Shown in pieces: positions 44,250 through 56,440 of a stretch of DNA of 64,000 nt. Position numbers and translations under genes: made by a program. Within the stretch, counting starts at the first letter, position 1; each line of letters opens with the position of its first letter. The notes under the pieces are model-generated. The model was not told where the DNA came from, did no database searches, and worked only from the letters and a program-made list of their open reading frames with translations. The stretch lies in assembly GCF_002575655.3 (NCBI RefSeq), contig NC_053039.3, forward strand, positions 380,347,633 to 380,411,632. Reading direction: 5' to 3'. This DNA comes from Aegilops tauschii subsp. strangulata (lineage: Eukaryota; Streptophyta; Magnoliopsida; Poales; Poaceae).

Positions 44250-47200
44250 TTACACAGTAATGATTCTAACACCCATGGAGTCTTGGTGCTGATCATGTTT
44301 TGCTCGTGGAAGAGGCTTAGTCAACGGGTCTGCAACATTCAGATCCATATGTATCTTGCAAATCTCTATGTCTCCCACCTGGACTTGATCCCAGATGGAA
44401 TTGAAGCGTCTCTTGATGTGCTTGGTTCTCTTGTGAAATCTGGATTCCTTTGCCAAGGAAATTGCACCAGTATTGTCACAAAAGATTTTCATTGGACCCG
44501 ATGCACTAGGTATGACACCTAGATCGGATATGAACTCCTTCATCCAGACTCCTTCATTTGCTGCTTCCGAAACAGATATGTACTCCGCTTCACATGTAGA
44601 TCCTGCCACGACGCTTTGTTTAGAACTGCACCAACTGACAGCTCCACCGTTCAATATAAACACGTATCCGTTTTGCGATTTAGAATCGTCCGGATCAGTG
44701 TCAAAGCTTGCATCGACGTAACCACTTACGACGAGCTCTTTGTCACCTCCATAAACGAGAAACATATCCTTAGTCCTTTTCAGGTATTTCAGGATGTTCT
44801 TGACCGATGTCCAGTGATCACTCCTGGATTACTTTGGTACCTCCCTGCTAAACTAGTAGCAAGGCACACATCAGGTCTGGTACACAGCATTTCATACATG
44901 ATAGAGCCTATAGCTGAAGCATAGGGAACACTTTTCATTTTCTCTCTATCTTCTGCAGTGGTCGGGCATTGAGTCTGACTTAACTTCACACCTTGTAACA
45001 CAGGCAAGAACCCTTTCTTTGCTTGATCCATTTTGAACTTTTTCAAAACTTTATCAAGGTATGTGCTTTTTGAAAGTCCAATTAAGCGTCTTGATCTATC
45101 TCTATAGATCTTGATGCCCAATATATAAGCAGCTTCACCGAGGTCTTTCATTGAAAAACTCTTATTCAAGTATCCTTTTATGCTATCCAGAAATTCTATA
45201 TCATTTCCAATTAAAAATATGTCATCCACATATAATATTAGAAATGCTACAGAGCTCCCACTCACTTTCTTGTAAATACAGGCTTCTCCATAAGTCTGTA
45301 TAAACCCAAACGCTTTGATCATTTCATCAAAGCGAATGTTCCAACTCCGAGATGCTTGCACCAGCCCATAGATGGAGTGCTGGAGCTTGCATACTTTGTC
45401 AGCATTCTTAGGATCGACAAAACCTTCCGGCTGCATCATATACAACTCTTCTTCCAGAAATCCGTTCAGGAATGCAGTTTTGACATCCATTTGCCAAATT
45501 TCATAATCATAAAATGCGGCAATTGCAAACATGATTCGGACAGACTTAACATCGCTACGGGTGAGAAAGTCTCATCTTAGTCAACCCCTTGAAGTTGTCG
45601 AAAACCTTTCGCAACAAGTCGAGCTTTGTAGACAGTAACATTACCATCAGCTTCAGTCTTCTTCTTGAAGATCCATTTATTTTCTATGGCCTGCCGATCA
45701 TCGGGCAAGTCAACCAAAGTCCACACTTTGTTCTCATACATGGATCCCATCTCAGATTTCATGGCCTCAAGCCATTTCGCGGAATCTGGGCTCATCATCG
45801 CTTCCTCATAGTTCGTAGGTTCGCCATGGTCTAGTAACATGACTTCCAGAACAGGATTACCGTACCACTCTGGTGCGGATCTTACTCTGGTTGACCTACG
45901 AGGTTCGGTAGTAACTTGATCTGAAGATTCATGACCAACATCATTAGCTTCCTCACTAATTGGTGTAGGTGTCACAGAAACTGGTTTCTGTGATGAACTA
46001 CTTTCCAATAAGGGAGCAGGTACAGTTACGTCATCAAGTTCTACTTTCCTCCCACTCACTTCTTTCGAGAGAAACTCCTTCTCTAGAAAGGATCCATTCT
46101 TAGCAACAAATGTCTTGCCTTCGGATCTGTGATAGAAGGTGTACCCAATAGTTTGCTTTGGGTATCCTTTGAAGACACATTTCTCCGATTTGGGTTCGAG
46201 CTTATCAGGTTGAAGCTTTTTCACATAAGCATCGCAGCCCCAAACTTTAAGAAACAACAACTTTGGTTTCTTGCCAAACCACAGTTCATAAGGTGTCGTC
46301 TCAACGGATTTTGATGGTGCCCTATTTAACGTGAATGCAGCCGTCTCTAAAGCATAACCCCAAAATGATAGCGGTAAATCAGTAAGAGACATCATAGATC
46401 GCACCATATCTAGTAAAGTATGATTACGACGTTTGGACACACCATTACGCTGTGGTGTTCCGGGTGGCGTGAGTTGCGAAACTATTCCGCATTGTTTCAA
46501 ATGTAGACCAAACTCGTAACTCAAATATTGTCCTCCACGATCAGATCGTAGAAACTTTATTTTCTTGTTACGATGATTTTCCACTTCACTCTGAAATTCT
46601 TTGAACTTTTCAAATGTTTCAGACTTATGTTTCATTAAGTAGATATACCCATATCTGCTCAAATCATCTGTGAAGGTGAGAAAATAACGATACCCGCCGC
46701 GAGCCTCAATATTCATTGGACCACATACATCAGTATGTATGATTTTCAATAAATCTGTTGCTCGCTCCATTGTTCCGGAGAACGGCGTTTTAGTCATCTT
46801 GCCCATGAGGCATGGTTCGCAAGTACCAAGTGATTCATAATCAAGTGATTCCAAAAGTCCATCAGTATGGAGTTTCTTCATGTGCTTTACACCAATATGA
46901 CCCAAACGGCAGTGCCACAAATAAGTTGCACTATCATTATCAACTCTGCATCTTTTGGCTTCAACATTATGAATATGTGTATTACTACTATCAAGATTCA
47001 ACACAAATAGACCACTCTTTAAGGGTGCATGACCATAAAAGATATTACTCATATAAATAGAACAACCATTATTCTCTAATTTAAATGAATAACCGTCTCG
47101 CATCAAACAAGATCCAGATATAATGTTCATGCTTAACGCTGGCACCAAATAACAATTATTTAGGTCTAAAATTAATCCCGAAGGTAGATGTAGAGGTAGC

Positions 47201-47289
47201 GTGCCGACGGCGATCACATCGACTTTGGAACCATTTCCCACGTGCATCGTCACCTCGTCCTTAGCCAATCTTCGCTCAATCCGTAGTCC
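44250..47289 (-). pseudogene. Copia pol: integrase, reverse transcriptase, RNase H, broken
   Basis: After the stop at 47292-47290 the frame continues through a pre-integrase zinc region (LWHCRLGHIG, CEPCLMGK), then an integrase core with HTDVCGPM and SDRGGQYLS. The position of the catalytic glutamate (GVSERRN in the family) reads GVSKRRN. Reverse transcriptase follows (WIFKKKTEADGN, IWQMDVKTAFLNG, ILYVDDIFLIG), then RNase H (GYVDASFDTDPDDSKSQNG, IFCDNTGAISLAKE). Lesions are TAA at 45579-45577 where Tyr is usual (GVD-stop-DETF), a one-base loss near 45555 and a frame change near 44830. The C-terminus ends at the normal stop, 34 bp before the LTR. No functional polyprotein can be made. Confidence 0.95.
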
Positions 47290-48233
47290 CTATTTTGAGT
47301 TGCAAATATTAGCAACATAACCAGTATCAAATAACCAGGTGCTACTGCGAGCTCTGGTAAGGTACACATCTATAACATGTATATCACATATACCTTTGTT
47401 CACCTTGCCATCCTTCTTATCCGCCAAATACTTGGGGTAGTTCCGCTTCCAGTGACCAGCCTGTTTGCAGTAGGAGCACTCAGTCTCAGGATTAGGTCCA
47501 GACTTAGGTTTCTTCTCCTGAGCAGCAACTTGTTTGTTGTTCTTCTTGAAGTTCCCCTTCTTCTTCCCTTTACCCTTTTTCTTGAAACTGGTGGTCTTGT
47601 TGACCATCAACACTTGATGCTCCTTCTTGATTTCTACCTCCGCAGCATTTAGCATTGCGAAGAGCTCGGTAATTGCATTATCCATCCCTTCATATTATAG
47701 TTCATCACGAAGCTCTTATAGCTTGGTGGCAATGATTGAATAATTCTATCAATGACACTATCATCCGGAAGATTAACTCCCAGTTGAATCAAGTGATTAT
47801 TATACCCAGACATTTTGAGTATATGTTCAATGACAGAACTATTCTCCTCCATCTTGCAGTTGTAGAACTTATTGGAGAGTTCATATCTCTCAATCCAGAC
47901 ATTTGCTTGAAATATTAACTTCAACTCCTGGAACATCTCATATGCTCCATGACGTTCAAAACGTCGTTGAAGTCGCGGTTCGAAGCCGTAAAGCATGGCA
48001 CACTGAACTATCGAGTAGTCATCAGCTTTGCTCTGCCAGACGTTCTGAACGTCGTCAGTTGCATCTGCAGCAGGCCTGGCACCCAGCGGTGCTTCCAGGA
48101 CGTAATTCTTCTGTGCAGCAATGAGGATAATCCTCAAGTTACGGACCCGATGCGTGTAATTGCTACCATCATCTTTCAACTTTGCTTTCTCAAGGAACAC
48201 ATTAAAATTCAACGGAACAACAACACGGGCCAT
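47290..48233 (-). pseudogene. Copia gag and protease start, broken
   Basis: The ATG at 48233 begins MARVVVPLNFNVFLEKAKLK, the usual gag start of this Copia group, and the capsid-like region follows. A frame change near 47690 (before MDNAITELFAML) interrupts it. The nucleocapsid zinc knuckle reads CSYCKQAGHWKRNY, so the last of the four metal ligands (normally Cys) is Tyr. The protease active-site region reads WLFDTGYVANICNSK, where DTGS is usual. An in-frame TAG at 47292-47290 ends it. Confidence 0.93.
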
Positions 48234-49418
48234 CTATCTACAACAACATAGACAAGAAAAATACTATCAGATACTAAGTTCATGATAAATTTAAGTTCAA
48301 TTAATCATATTACTTAAGAACTCCCACTTAGATAGACATCTCTCTTGTCATCTAAGTGATCACGTGATCCAAATCAACTAAACCATAACCGATCATCACG
48401 TGAAATGGAGTAGTTTTCAATGGTGAACATCACTATGTTGATCATATCTACTATATGATCCACGCTCGACCTTTCGGTCTCAGTGTTCCGAGGCCATGTC
48501 TGCATATGCTAGGCTCGTCAAGTTTAACCCGAGTATTCTGCATGTGCAAAACTGGCTTGCACCCGTTGTATAAGGACGTTGAGCTTATCACACCCGATCA
48601 TCACGTGGTGTCTCGGCACGACGAACTTTGGCAACGGTGTATACTCAGGGAGAACACTTGTACCTTGAAATTTTAGTGAGAGATCGTCTTATAATGATAC
48701 CGTCAATCAAAGCAGAATAAGATGCATAAAGGATAAACATCACATGCAATCAATATAAGTGATATGATATGGCCATCATCATCTTGTGCCTTTGATCTCC
48801 ATCTCCAAAGCACCGTCATGATCACCATCGTAGCATCGTTGTCGTCTCGCCAACTATTGCTTCTACGACTATCGCTACCGCTTAGTGATAAAGTAAAGCA
48901 ATTACAGGGCGATTGCATTGCATACAATAAAGCGACAACCATATGGCTCCTGCGAGTTGCCGATAACTCTGTTACAAAACATGATCATCTCATACAATAA
49001 AATATAGCATCATGTCTTGACCATATCACATCACAACATGCCCTGCAAAAACAAGTTAGACGTCCTCTACTTTGTTGTTGCAAGTTTTACGTGGCTGCTA
49101 CAGGCTGAGCAAGAACCGTTCTTACCTACGCATCAAAACCACAACGTTATTTAGTCAAGTTAGTGTTGTTTTAACCTTCTCAAGGACCGGGCGTAGTCAC
49201 ACTCGGTTCAACTAAAGTTGGAGAAACTGACACCCGCCAGCCACCTGTGTGCAAAGCATGTCGGTAGAACCAGTCTCGCGTAAGCGTACACGTAATGTCG
49301 GTCCGGGCTGCTTCATCCAACAATACCGCCGAACCAAAGTATGACATGCTGGTAAGCAGTATGACTTGTATCGCCCATAACTCACTTGTGTTCTACTCGT
49401 GCATATGACATATACGCA
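48234..49418 (-). other. Copia 5' leader between primer site and gag
   Basis: About 1.2 kb of non-coding sequence read on the minus strand. Elements of this group often have a long leader with packaging and translation signals, but none is identifiable by eye. Open frames on either strand are short. Confidence 0.6.
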
Positions 49419-49438
49419 GAAACCTGGCTCGGATGCCA
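49419..49438 (-). promoter_or_regulatory. Primer-binding site for initiator tRNA-Met
   Basis: On the minus strand TGGCATCCGAGCCAGGTTTC begins two bases after the LTR end. It matches the expected complement of plant initiator tRNA-Met (TGGTATCAGAGCC...) with two differences. Confidence 0.85.
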
Positions 49439-49439
49439 C

Positions 49440-51180
49440 TGTTGGGGAACGTAGTAATTTCAAAAAAATTCCTACGCACACGCAAGATCATGGTGATGCA
49501 TAGCAACGAGAGGGGAGAGTGTCGTCCACATACCCTCGTAGACCATTTAGCGGAAGCATTATGATAACGCGGTTGATGTAGTCGTACGTCTTCACGATCG
49601 ACCGATCCTCAGTACCGAACGTACGGCACCTCCGCGTTCAGCACACGTTCAGCTCGGTGACGTCTCGCAAACTCACGATCCAGTAGAGCTTCCGGGAAGA
49701 GCTTCGTCGGTACGATGGCGTGGTGACGGTGTTGATGAGTTACCGACGCAGGGCTTCGCCTAAGCACCGCTACGATATGACCGAGGTGGATTATGGTGGA
49801 GGGAGGCACCGCACACGGCTAAGAGAGATCAATGATCAACTTGTGTGTTCTAGGGTGCCCCCTGCCACCGTATATAAATGAGCAAGGGGGGAGGCCGGCC
49901 GGCCCTAGCAGGGTGCGCCAGGAGGAGGAGTCCTCCTCCTAGTGGGAGTAGGACTCCCCTTTCCTAGTCCCACTAGGAGGGGGAAGGAAGGAGTGGGAGA
50001 GGGGGAAGGCAAGGGGGGCGTCACCCCCCCCTTCCTTGTCCTATTCGGACTCAAGGGGAGGGGGCGCGCGGCCTGCCTTGGCCGGCCCCTCTCTCTCTCC
50101 ACTAGGGCCCAACAAGGCCCATTAATCCCCGAGGGGTTCCGGTAACCCCTCCGGCACTCCGGTAAAATCCCGATTTCACCCGGAACTATTCCAATGTCCA
50201 AATATAGGCTTCCAATATATCGATCTTTATGTCTCGACCATTTCGAGACTCCTCGTCATGTCCGTGATCATATCCGGGACTCCGAACTACCTTCGGTACA
50301 TCAAAACACAAAAACTCATAATACCGATCATCACAGAACTTTAAGCGTGCGGACCCTACGGGTTCGAGAACTATGTAGACATGACCGAGACACGTCTCCG
50401 GTCAATAACCAATAGCGGAACTTGGATGCTCATATTGGTTCCTACATATTCTACGAAGATCTTTATCGGTCAAACCGTATAACAGCATACGTTGTTCCCT
50501 TTGTCATCGGCATGTTACTTGCCCGAGATTCGATCGTCGGTATCTCAATACCTAGCTCAATCTCGTTACCGGCAAGTCTCTTTACTCGTTCCGTAGTGCA
50601 TCATCCCGTAACTGACTCATTAGTCACATTGCTTGCAAGGCTTATAGTGATGTGCATTACCGAGAGGGCCCAGAGATACCTCTCCGACAATCGGAGTGAC
50701 AAATCTTATTCTCGATCTATGCCAACTCAACGAACACCATCGGAGACACCTGTAGAGCACCTTTATAATCACCCAGTTACGTTGTGACGTTTGGTAGCAC
50801 ACAAAGTGTTCCTCCGGTATTCGGGAGTTGCATAATCTCATAGTCATAGGAACATGTATAAGTCATGGAGAAAGCAATAGCAGTAAACTAAACGATCAAG
50901 TGCTAAGCTAACGAAATGGGTCAAGTCAATCACATCATTCTCCTAATGATGTGATCCCCTTAATCAAATGACAACTCATGTCTATGGCTAGGAAACTCAA
51001 CCATCTTTGATCAACGAGCTAGTCAAGTAGAGGCATACTAGTGACACTATGTTTGTCTATGTATTCACACATGTATTATGTTTCCGGTTAATACAATTCT
51101 AGCATGAATAATAAACATTTATAATAATATGAGGAAATAAATAATAACTTTGTTATTGCCTCTAGGGCATATTTCCTTCA
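49440..51180 (-). repeat. Copia 5' LTR (right on plus strand), complete
   Basis: 1741 bp. On the minus strand it starts TGAAGGAAATATGCCC and ends CCCCAACA. A TATA box (TTTATATACGG on the minus strand) lies near 49872-49882. It preserves the uninterrupted site that CACTA C occupies in the sister LTR. Confidence 0.93.
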
Positions 51181-51246
51181 GTTGTAGCCACATGTAGTCT
51201 CATATAACTAGTTACAATTCTCAAGTTAAACCTTTGATAATTAACT

Positions 51247-52999
51247 ATGCGTGGAGCAAGCGAAAAATATATTCTCTGAGAGAGAATGGATTTATTTAAA
51301 GTAGATGTTGAATGTAATCTAATATCACGACATCAGGAGCTCGTGAAGACACTTCCCCATTGGACACATCCGAGTGAGCATCCTCGGTGTCGGCTGGAGC
51401 AGCTGGGCCAGAGTGGTGATGGACTGCAAGATACTTATTTTAGTGTAGCACATTGTGTAAGTGTCCCAATAGTTATCCTCCCAACGAAGAGTGGGGATAG
51501 TATTTATGAGTGGTGTTTCGGTCACACACAAGTTGTCACAAGTCTCGTGTGAAGTAATTGTTTTAAAATCTGCAAATGTTATTATTGTCCCGTGAAACAA
51601 ATATATCAGAGTGGTGAAAAGAGTTGATTGTTGCATCGAGATTAATAACAACTATAAAATAAAGCACATAAATAGAAAGACTGAAAATAAAAGTGGTTTC
51701 CTGTAGTAGAGAGATTAGGCGTGGGGAAACTTCGGATCATGGTGTACATCAAGTGTGCCGATGTGATGGTAGTACCAGTTACCTGGTATTATGATTCTAA
51801 TATATTGATTGCTCGCTCGGTAGGCGAATCACCCTTGAGTTGTGGAACTCCTCCACATGGAATTCCGTTCTCCTCTATAGTCCTGCTTCGATGTTGCCAT
51901 AGCGTGGTCGTCCCCACAATCAAGGTCGCGAGATCGGAATAATGCATTATGTTATGTGGATCACCATTATCTAATATTTTCTCTGCTCTTCATAGATAAC
52001 TCCAGTAGTCACTTGGAGGTCATGGATTCACAAAACAATATGTGTTACCTGCGTAGGTCTTTGGAACGTGTTGGCTGGTCCCTTAAATTGGAGAACACGC
52101 ATTATGCTCACCACAGATAAACAACTTAATAAGCAATCAAAAAATATAACCACGAATGACGACATATAGAATGGGCACAAATGAATCTTACCAATCACCT
52201 ACATCTTCCATGCCTAAGGGGAACTACTCACGCATAGGGGGAGAATCATCAAACATCTCAGAGAATAATTCTAGCGAAATCATGTCGATAATATCGTGAA
52301 GATCCATAATAAGATTAATGGTTAAAACAAGTCTCAATCTCAAGATGAATTCAACAGAGCTCAACCCTAGTCTTACAAGTAGGAACTCCTCTCCCTATGG
52401 TGATGAAGCGATGAATGGGAATGGAGATGGAAAAATGAGAAGAAAATGATCTCCGGGGCTTCTTATTTTTCAGATCTCTTCTCCCTCTGTTCTGGATGGT
52501 GTCGCGGTAGTTGTGTCTCTTCGATGTGTCCCCACTCTTCATGAAAGTTGTTTGGGTAGATGAGATGGAGCTGGTGGTGCCTGGTATAAGCGCTTGCACT
52601 CGTACGGAGGACGTCTTGCGCTATGGATGTGTTGCCAAAAATCTGCCAATGTGGAAGAATTTTGCATTGTATTTTGGAAAAAAAAACTCAACAACGTAAA
52701 TACAACTTTATGACCAAATTTTTGAACAAGGTCAAAAACCGCACATAATGTTTGAGCTTCCACTTGAGAATTCAAACTTATCGACGCCCCGTCATATTAA
52801 ATTTTAGCTTCATGTCGTAGGAACTTTCTAACAAGGGAAATGAAAACGAAGATGTTGTCATGGTATGCCATAGGACTAGCTGTTCATATCCCTCATAGCT
52901 ATGTGGTAAGAATTTAAATAACTTCACATAAATCCTATATATTGTTGATTATTAGATTATATGCATTACTAGTGCGCATGTCCTTCTTCCATAAGGTAA
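51247..52999. other. Unassigned DNA after the duplication
   Basis: 51287-51325 resembles a short piece of the duplicated unit (ATTTATTTAAAGTAGATGTT, then AATGTAATCTAATAT), like 18940-18995 and 31500-31550. The rest has no recognised repeat end or domain. Short frames such as 51286-51552 plus and 52351-52599 minus are not supported. Confidence 0.4.
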
Positions 53000-54333
53000 A
53001 AACAACAAGAAGGAAGCATCCACTAGTGAGTTTTCAGAAGAATCCCAGATCATCAAGAAGGATTTTAGTACGAGACAGAGTGCACAATAAGCATTTGTAA
53101 GTAGTTTCTAATGTTTTGACTTCAAAAGTATTGTGCGAGCCATCATATTGTAATTTACTAACAGTGCACGAACGACACTTTCAGTCATGATTCACAAGGA
53201 AACACAGACCACGAAGAGGGCACATACACAAGAAGGTGTGCCGCAAGCTTCAGCGTTTCATCTTCATCCTCTGAACAATTTGTCCAAGAGCTAGAAGCGA
53301 AGATTACAGCAAATAAGAGTCAGACACAAAAGTGGCAAATGACACGTTTAAAGAAGATCTGAACGCAATACTTGCTGGACAGAAGTAAGAAATAGAAGAT
53401 CTCAAAAGGGAGCAACAATAAGAAATATAAATTGTCAAGATGGATTAGGAAAGAAAAATATTTTCTTTAAAAAAAGCAATAGGAAATGAAGGCTCTAAGT
53501 CATCTCTTAAGGAAGTCATTGCAATCCTCCCAAGAGATTGTCTCAAAACCCATGAATTACTGATGGTGCATTATTGTTCGTCATTATACTTTCTCCCGGA
53601 TTTTATTTCTCGTGTTTTATAATGTCATTTGGATGCTCATTTTAGCATGTGGATCAGTGTTGTGACAATTTCACATCTCATTGTTATTAAAAGTTGTGAT
53701 GGCAATGTTTCATTTAAAATTATTAGTAATTTAGACTCGAATTCGCCTACAAATTCAGGTCATGCATGATTTGACGTATCTAGAACCTGAGCGGCACCGG
53801 TGACAAAAATCGAAGTCGTCACCAGTGTCATGGCCCCACATGTAAGCACCCATACATCAGCACCATCCGGACTCGCATGTAAGCAGCCACAATAACATTT
53901 GGGCCCATTTGTTAGTACCATTGACCTTGTCAAAACTAAGGCCCGACTTATTACTAACGAGTGTCATCAGAGATAAAACCACATCAGCAACTACTGACCC
54001 CATTTATCTGAATCTTTGACTAGTCAAAGCCACGAACCGGTTACTGGTGATGGATTATCGTCACCAAAAATAATCATAGGTGACAGACCGGCCTATCGTA
54101 AGTGATAGTCTGGGCCATTATCAAAAATAGCCGCTAGTGACAAACTGTGGCTCGTCACCTAAGACACGATCTTGCGTGACAAAAAGTGGCACCATAAAGA
54201 TTTTATTTTATGTGACGACGCTTTAGTGACGGTGGGGGTGAAGGCCAAAATACGTCACCAGGCCATTTCCGATGAAGATAAACGGTTACGTGACACAGCT
54301 GGGCCGTCACAAAATAGTCTACATCCTGTAGTG
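53000..54333 (+). mobile_element. Decayed CACTA relic D, right end and part of second gene
   Basis: The right end, inverted, reads CACTACAGGATGTAGACTAT at 54333. It is preceded by GTGAC/GTCAC-rich subterminal motifs from about 53770 to 54320. Around 53246-53440 a degenerate plus-strand reading (SSSSEQFVQELEAKITANK, then stops and shifts, then EDLKREQQ) resembles the C-terminal coiled coil of CACTA second genes. The left terminus was not found, so the start is approximate. Confidence 0.6.
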
Positions 54334-54399
54334 ATTTCACCATTTGTTAAAGCACTTTTAACATCCATTTGGTACAGAGTGATGTTATGATAGATTTGC

Positions 54400-55100
54400 A
54401 TATGCAACTAAGATAAAAATTGGCTTCAAGTCTTGCAAAGAGGGCATAAATCTCACCATACTCCATACCTTCCACTTGAGTACACCCTTAGGCAACTAAG
54501 TGTGCCTTGTTGCCAATGACTTGTTCATTTTCATCTTGCTTGTTCTGGAAAAATCATCGTGTGCCTCTCACACTTTGAGTATCATCGGGTTTCTCTATTG
54601 GTGTAATTTTTTTTCAAAGTTATGAACTTCTTCCTAGATGGCATTAACCGAACTCGTGTCATCAGGTGCTTCTTAACGTTCATACATTCAACACTAGAGA
54701 CAAAAGAGTAATGTTCACAGTAAGCTAGTTTTGGATATTGATTCTCCCTTAGTTTACGTCGTTGATAATTTGATCAATGGGGTGGTTCTTGTTCAACCTT
54801 GCTCAAACTCTGGGTAACTTTTGTTTGGAGACTTGAGCTTCTTATTGATCATTTTGCGCTTGAGACGGATGGGAAAGAGGTTGTTGTGGTTCTTGATGAA
54901 CTTCTTCTCGATTGAACTTATCGACGTCTCCTCATTTGGTTAAGGATCACCTTGATGTGATTTAGAGGGTCCACTTGAGTGGAAGAAGTACTACTCTCCT
55001 TAACTTTCACCCGCTTTATCATGCGATTGGCCATTGATCCCCTCGAGAGGAGGTTGGGCGCTTGTTCAAATTCGCCAAGACTCTGCTCCTTTTGGAGCAA
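54400..55100 (-). pseudogene. Copia pol relic (start of reverse transcriptase)
   Basis: On the minus strand, 55100-54918 carries GEFEQAPNLL and VKESSTSSTQVDPLNHIK. Near 54560-54410 a broken reading gives ENEQVIGNKAHLVA, a stop, then GCTQVEGMEYGEIYA and ARLEA. This is the linker between integrase and reverse transcriptase plus the first reverse-transcriptase motif of a Copia family. It is distinct from the element at 31941-51180. Stops and shifts are frequent, and no LTR was found nearby. Confidence 0.75.
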
Positions 55101-55640
55101 AATTGAGTTGGAGAATTAGTATTCAGGGATGCAAAGTTACAATTTTAAAAATTTAAAGTTATGGGGATAGTGCTTAATTTCACAAACAACAAAATCTCAG
55201 ATAAAAATGACTTTCGAGGATGGACTAGAAGTTAACATGGATATTCTCTCTCAAATAAACATGGATTCCATTAAAAAAAGTTAACATGGATGGGGGTTGC
55301 AACGCAAGGGGCGAAAAAGCATAACAAAAAGGGTCCTTGGCCGTGACGACAAGGAGCCGATGGAGGGACGCCCAAGATTGGCGGCATGTGCCATGGGCGA
55401 TGCGGACGCAGCCAAGTGGGGCCACGTTGATAAGCACGTATCCGTAATCCATGTGACCCGCCCCCGCCCGCATAAACAATCCGCTGCCGTTGCCGTGCCT
55501 TTCAGCGCCTTGTCTCCCCTGCCTAATTGCTCCGGGGATACCTGCAACGCCACCCCCCAAAAATAATCCATCACTCAACCAACAACTCTCACTGGTTTCA
55601 TACTCCTGATTAGTGCAGATTCCCTCGCCGTTTGTTTGGA
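55101..55640. other. Low-copy-looking DNA, no gene supported
   Basis: 55290-55570 is GC-richer with overlapping frames on both strands (55225-55578 minus, 55297-55566 plus), but none shows a known domain or a typical start. A conserved non-coding segment is possible. Confidence 0.35.
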
Positions 55641-55654
55641 ACCTGGTAAAAAAT

Positions 55655-55965
55655 ACCCGAATAGTGGTGGTGGTTTCTCGATCCGGTTTAATTTAATAAA
55701 CGCTAGAAATTACCCCGAATAGCAATGGTTTCTTGATCTGGTTTAATAAATAAATACCAGCACAGATTGCTCCGCTTGGTGGTTTCTTCATCTGGTTTAA
55801 TGAACACTTACGTAAAAATTAGTAGTGGTGGTTTCTTGATCTGGTTCTAACAAACGCTACTACTACAAAGTAGTACTACCCGAATAGCACTGGTTTCTTG
55901 ATCTGGTTTAATAAACACCCGCAACGATTAGCAGTGGCTTCTTGATCTGATTTTACAAAACACTT
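55655..55965. repeat. Degenerate minisatellite, about 50-55 bp unit, six copies
   Basis: Each unit contains TGGTTTCTTGATCTGGTTTA with AATAAACAC and a preceding GAATAGCA or TTAGTAGT. Copies begin near 55660, 55725, 55780, 55825, 55880 and 55932. It lies about 480 bp beyond the 3' end of the RING-H2 coding region. Confidence 0.85.
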
Positions 55966-56440
55966 GCTCAGCTACCAGTTCCTGAAATTGGTAATACAAC
56001 GGTGCGCAGGGAAAGAGTAAAATAAGGAAACTTTTAGGAATGATTTTCCCATAAATATCTGGACAGAGAAGTCAGGGGCATCCAAGAGGCAAGAACACCA
56101 TCTGGTGGGTGTTCATAATACACATCTAGTTCCATCAATTTTCCGTTTCTCGTAAAAAAAGCCAAGGGCCGTACACGGATTTCTCATCACACAAAGCGCT
56201 ACACCCGGTGGGAGCGCTCTCTGCTGAAAAATATTTACACGGTACAGCGATGGCACGAGGCGTACATAAAACGAAACCAAAAGGCAAATGCGAAAGGCGA
56301 GGGGCACAAGAGCCCTCTGCCTGCTAGGATCCATCTAAATTCCTACGCGCACACGGAGAGGCCACACACGGAGCTAGCACATAGCCGGGGGCGACGCGAC
56401 GGGGCGAATCTCTCTCTTCTCGTCTCTTCGCTCGTCTTCT
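55966..56440 (-). other. Probable 3' untranslated region of the RING-H2 gene
   Basis: The stretch directly follows the stop codon on the minus strand and has no long frame with a domain. I could not place a poly(A) signal confidently. Confidence 0.4.

Larger units (their letters stand above)
31941..51180 (-). mobile_element. Copia LTR retrotransposon (Angela/BARE1-like), defective, with CACTA insertion
   Basis: On the minus strand both LTRs start TGAAGGAAATATGCCCTAG and end CGTTCCCCAACA. They lie at 49440-51180 and at 31941-44216, the latter split by CACTA C. The primer site, purine tract (44217-44227) and gag-protease-integrase-RT-RNase H order are standard for Copia. The flanking 5-mers are GCTGT on the left and GTTGT on the right. 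They are probably one duplication with a single change, made in the TTG tail of a LINE. The polyprotein has at least five disabling lesions. A fragment of the same family lies at 14151-16116. Confidence 0.93.
19308..51246. repeat. Ancestral tandem duplication, unit B, expanded by nested insertions
   Basis: The surviving low-copy pieces are 19308-20050, 30737-31057, 31329-31802 and 51185-51246. Joined in that order they parallel unit A. Everything between is inserted transposons: a Harbinger complex, a MITE, a LINE end, and a Copia with its CACTA. The unit ends at TTAACT (51241-51246), as does unit A. Confidence 0.88.

Noticed and set aside
51690..51710. TTTCCTGTAGTAG as a CACTA right end
   Set aside because: It ends GTAGTA rather than GTAGTG, with no subterminal repeats before it, so support is too weak.
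53010..53040. CCACTAGTGAG as the left terminus of CACTA relic D
   Set aside because: It lacks an adjacent subterminal motif and does not pair with the right end (CACTACAGGATG). The left end stays undefined.
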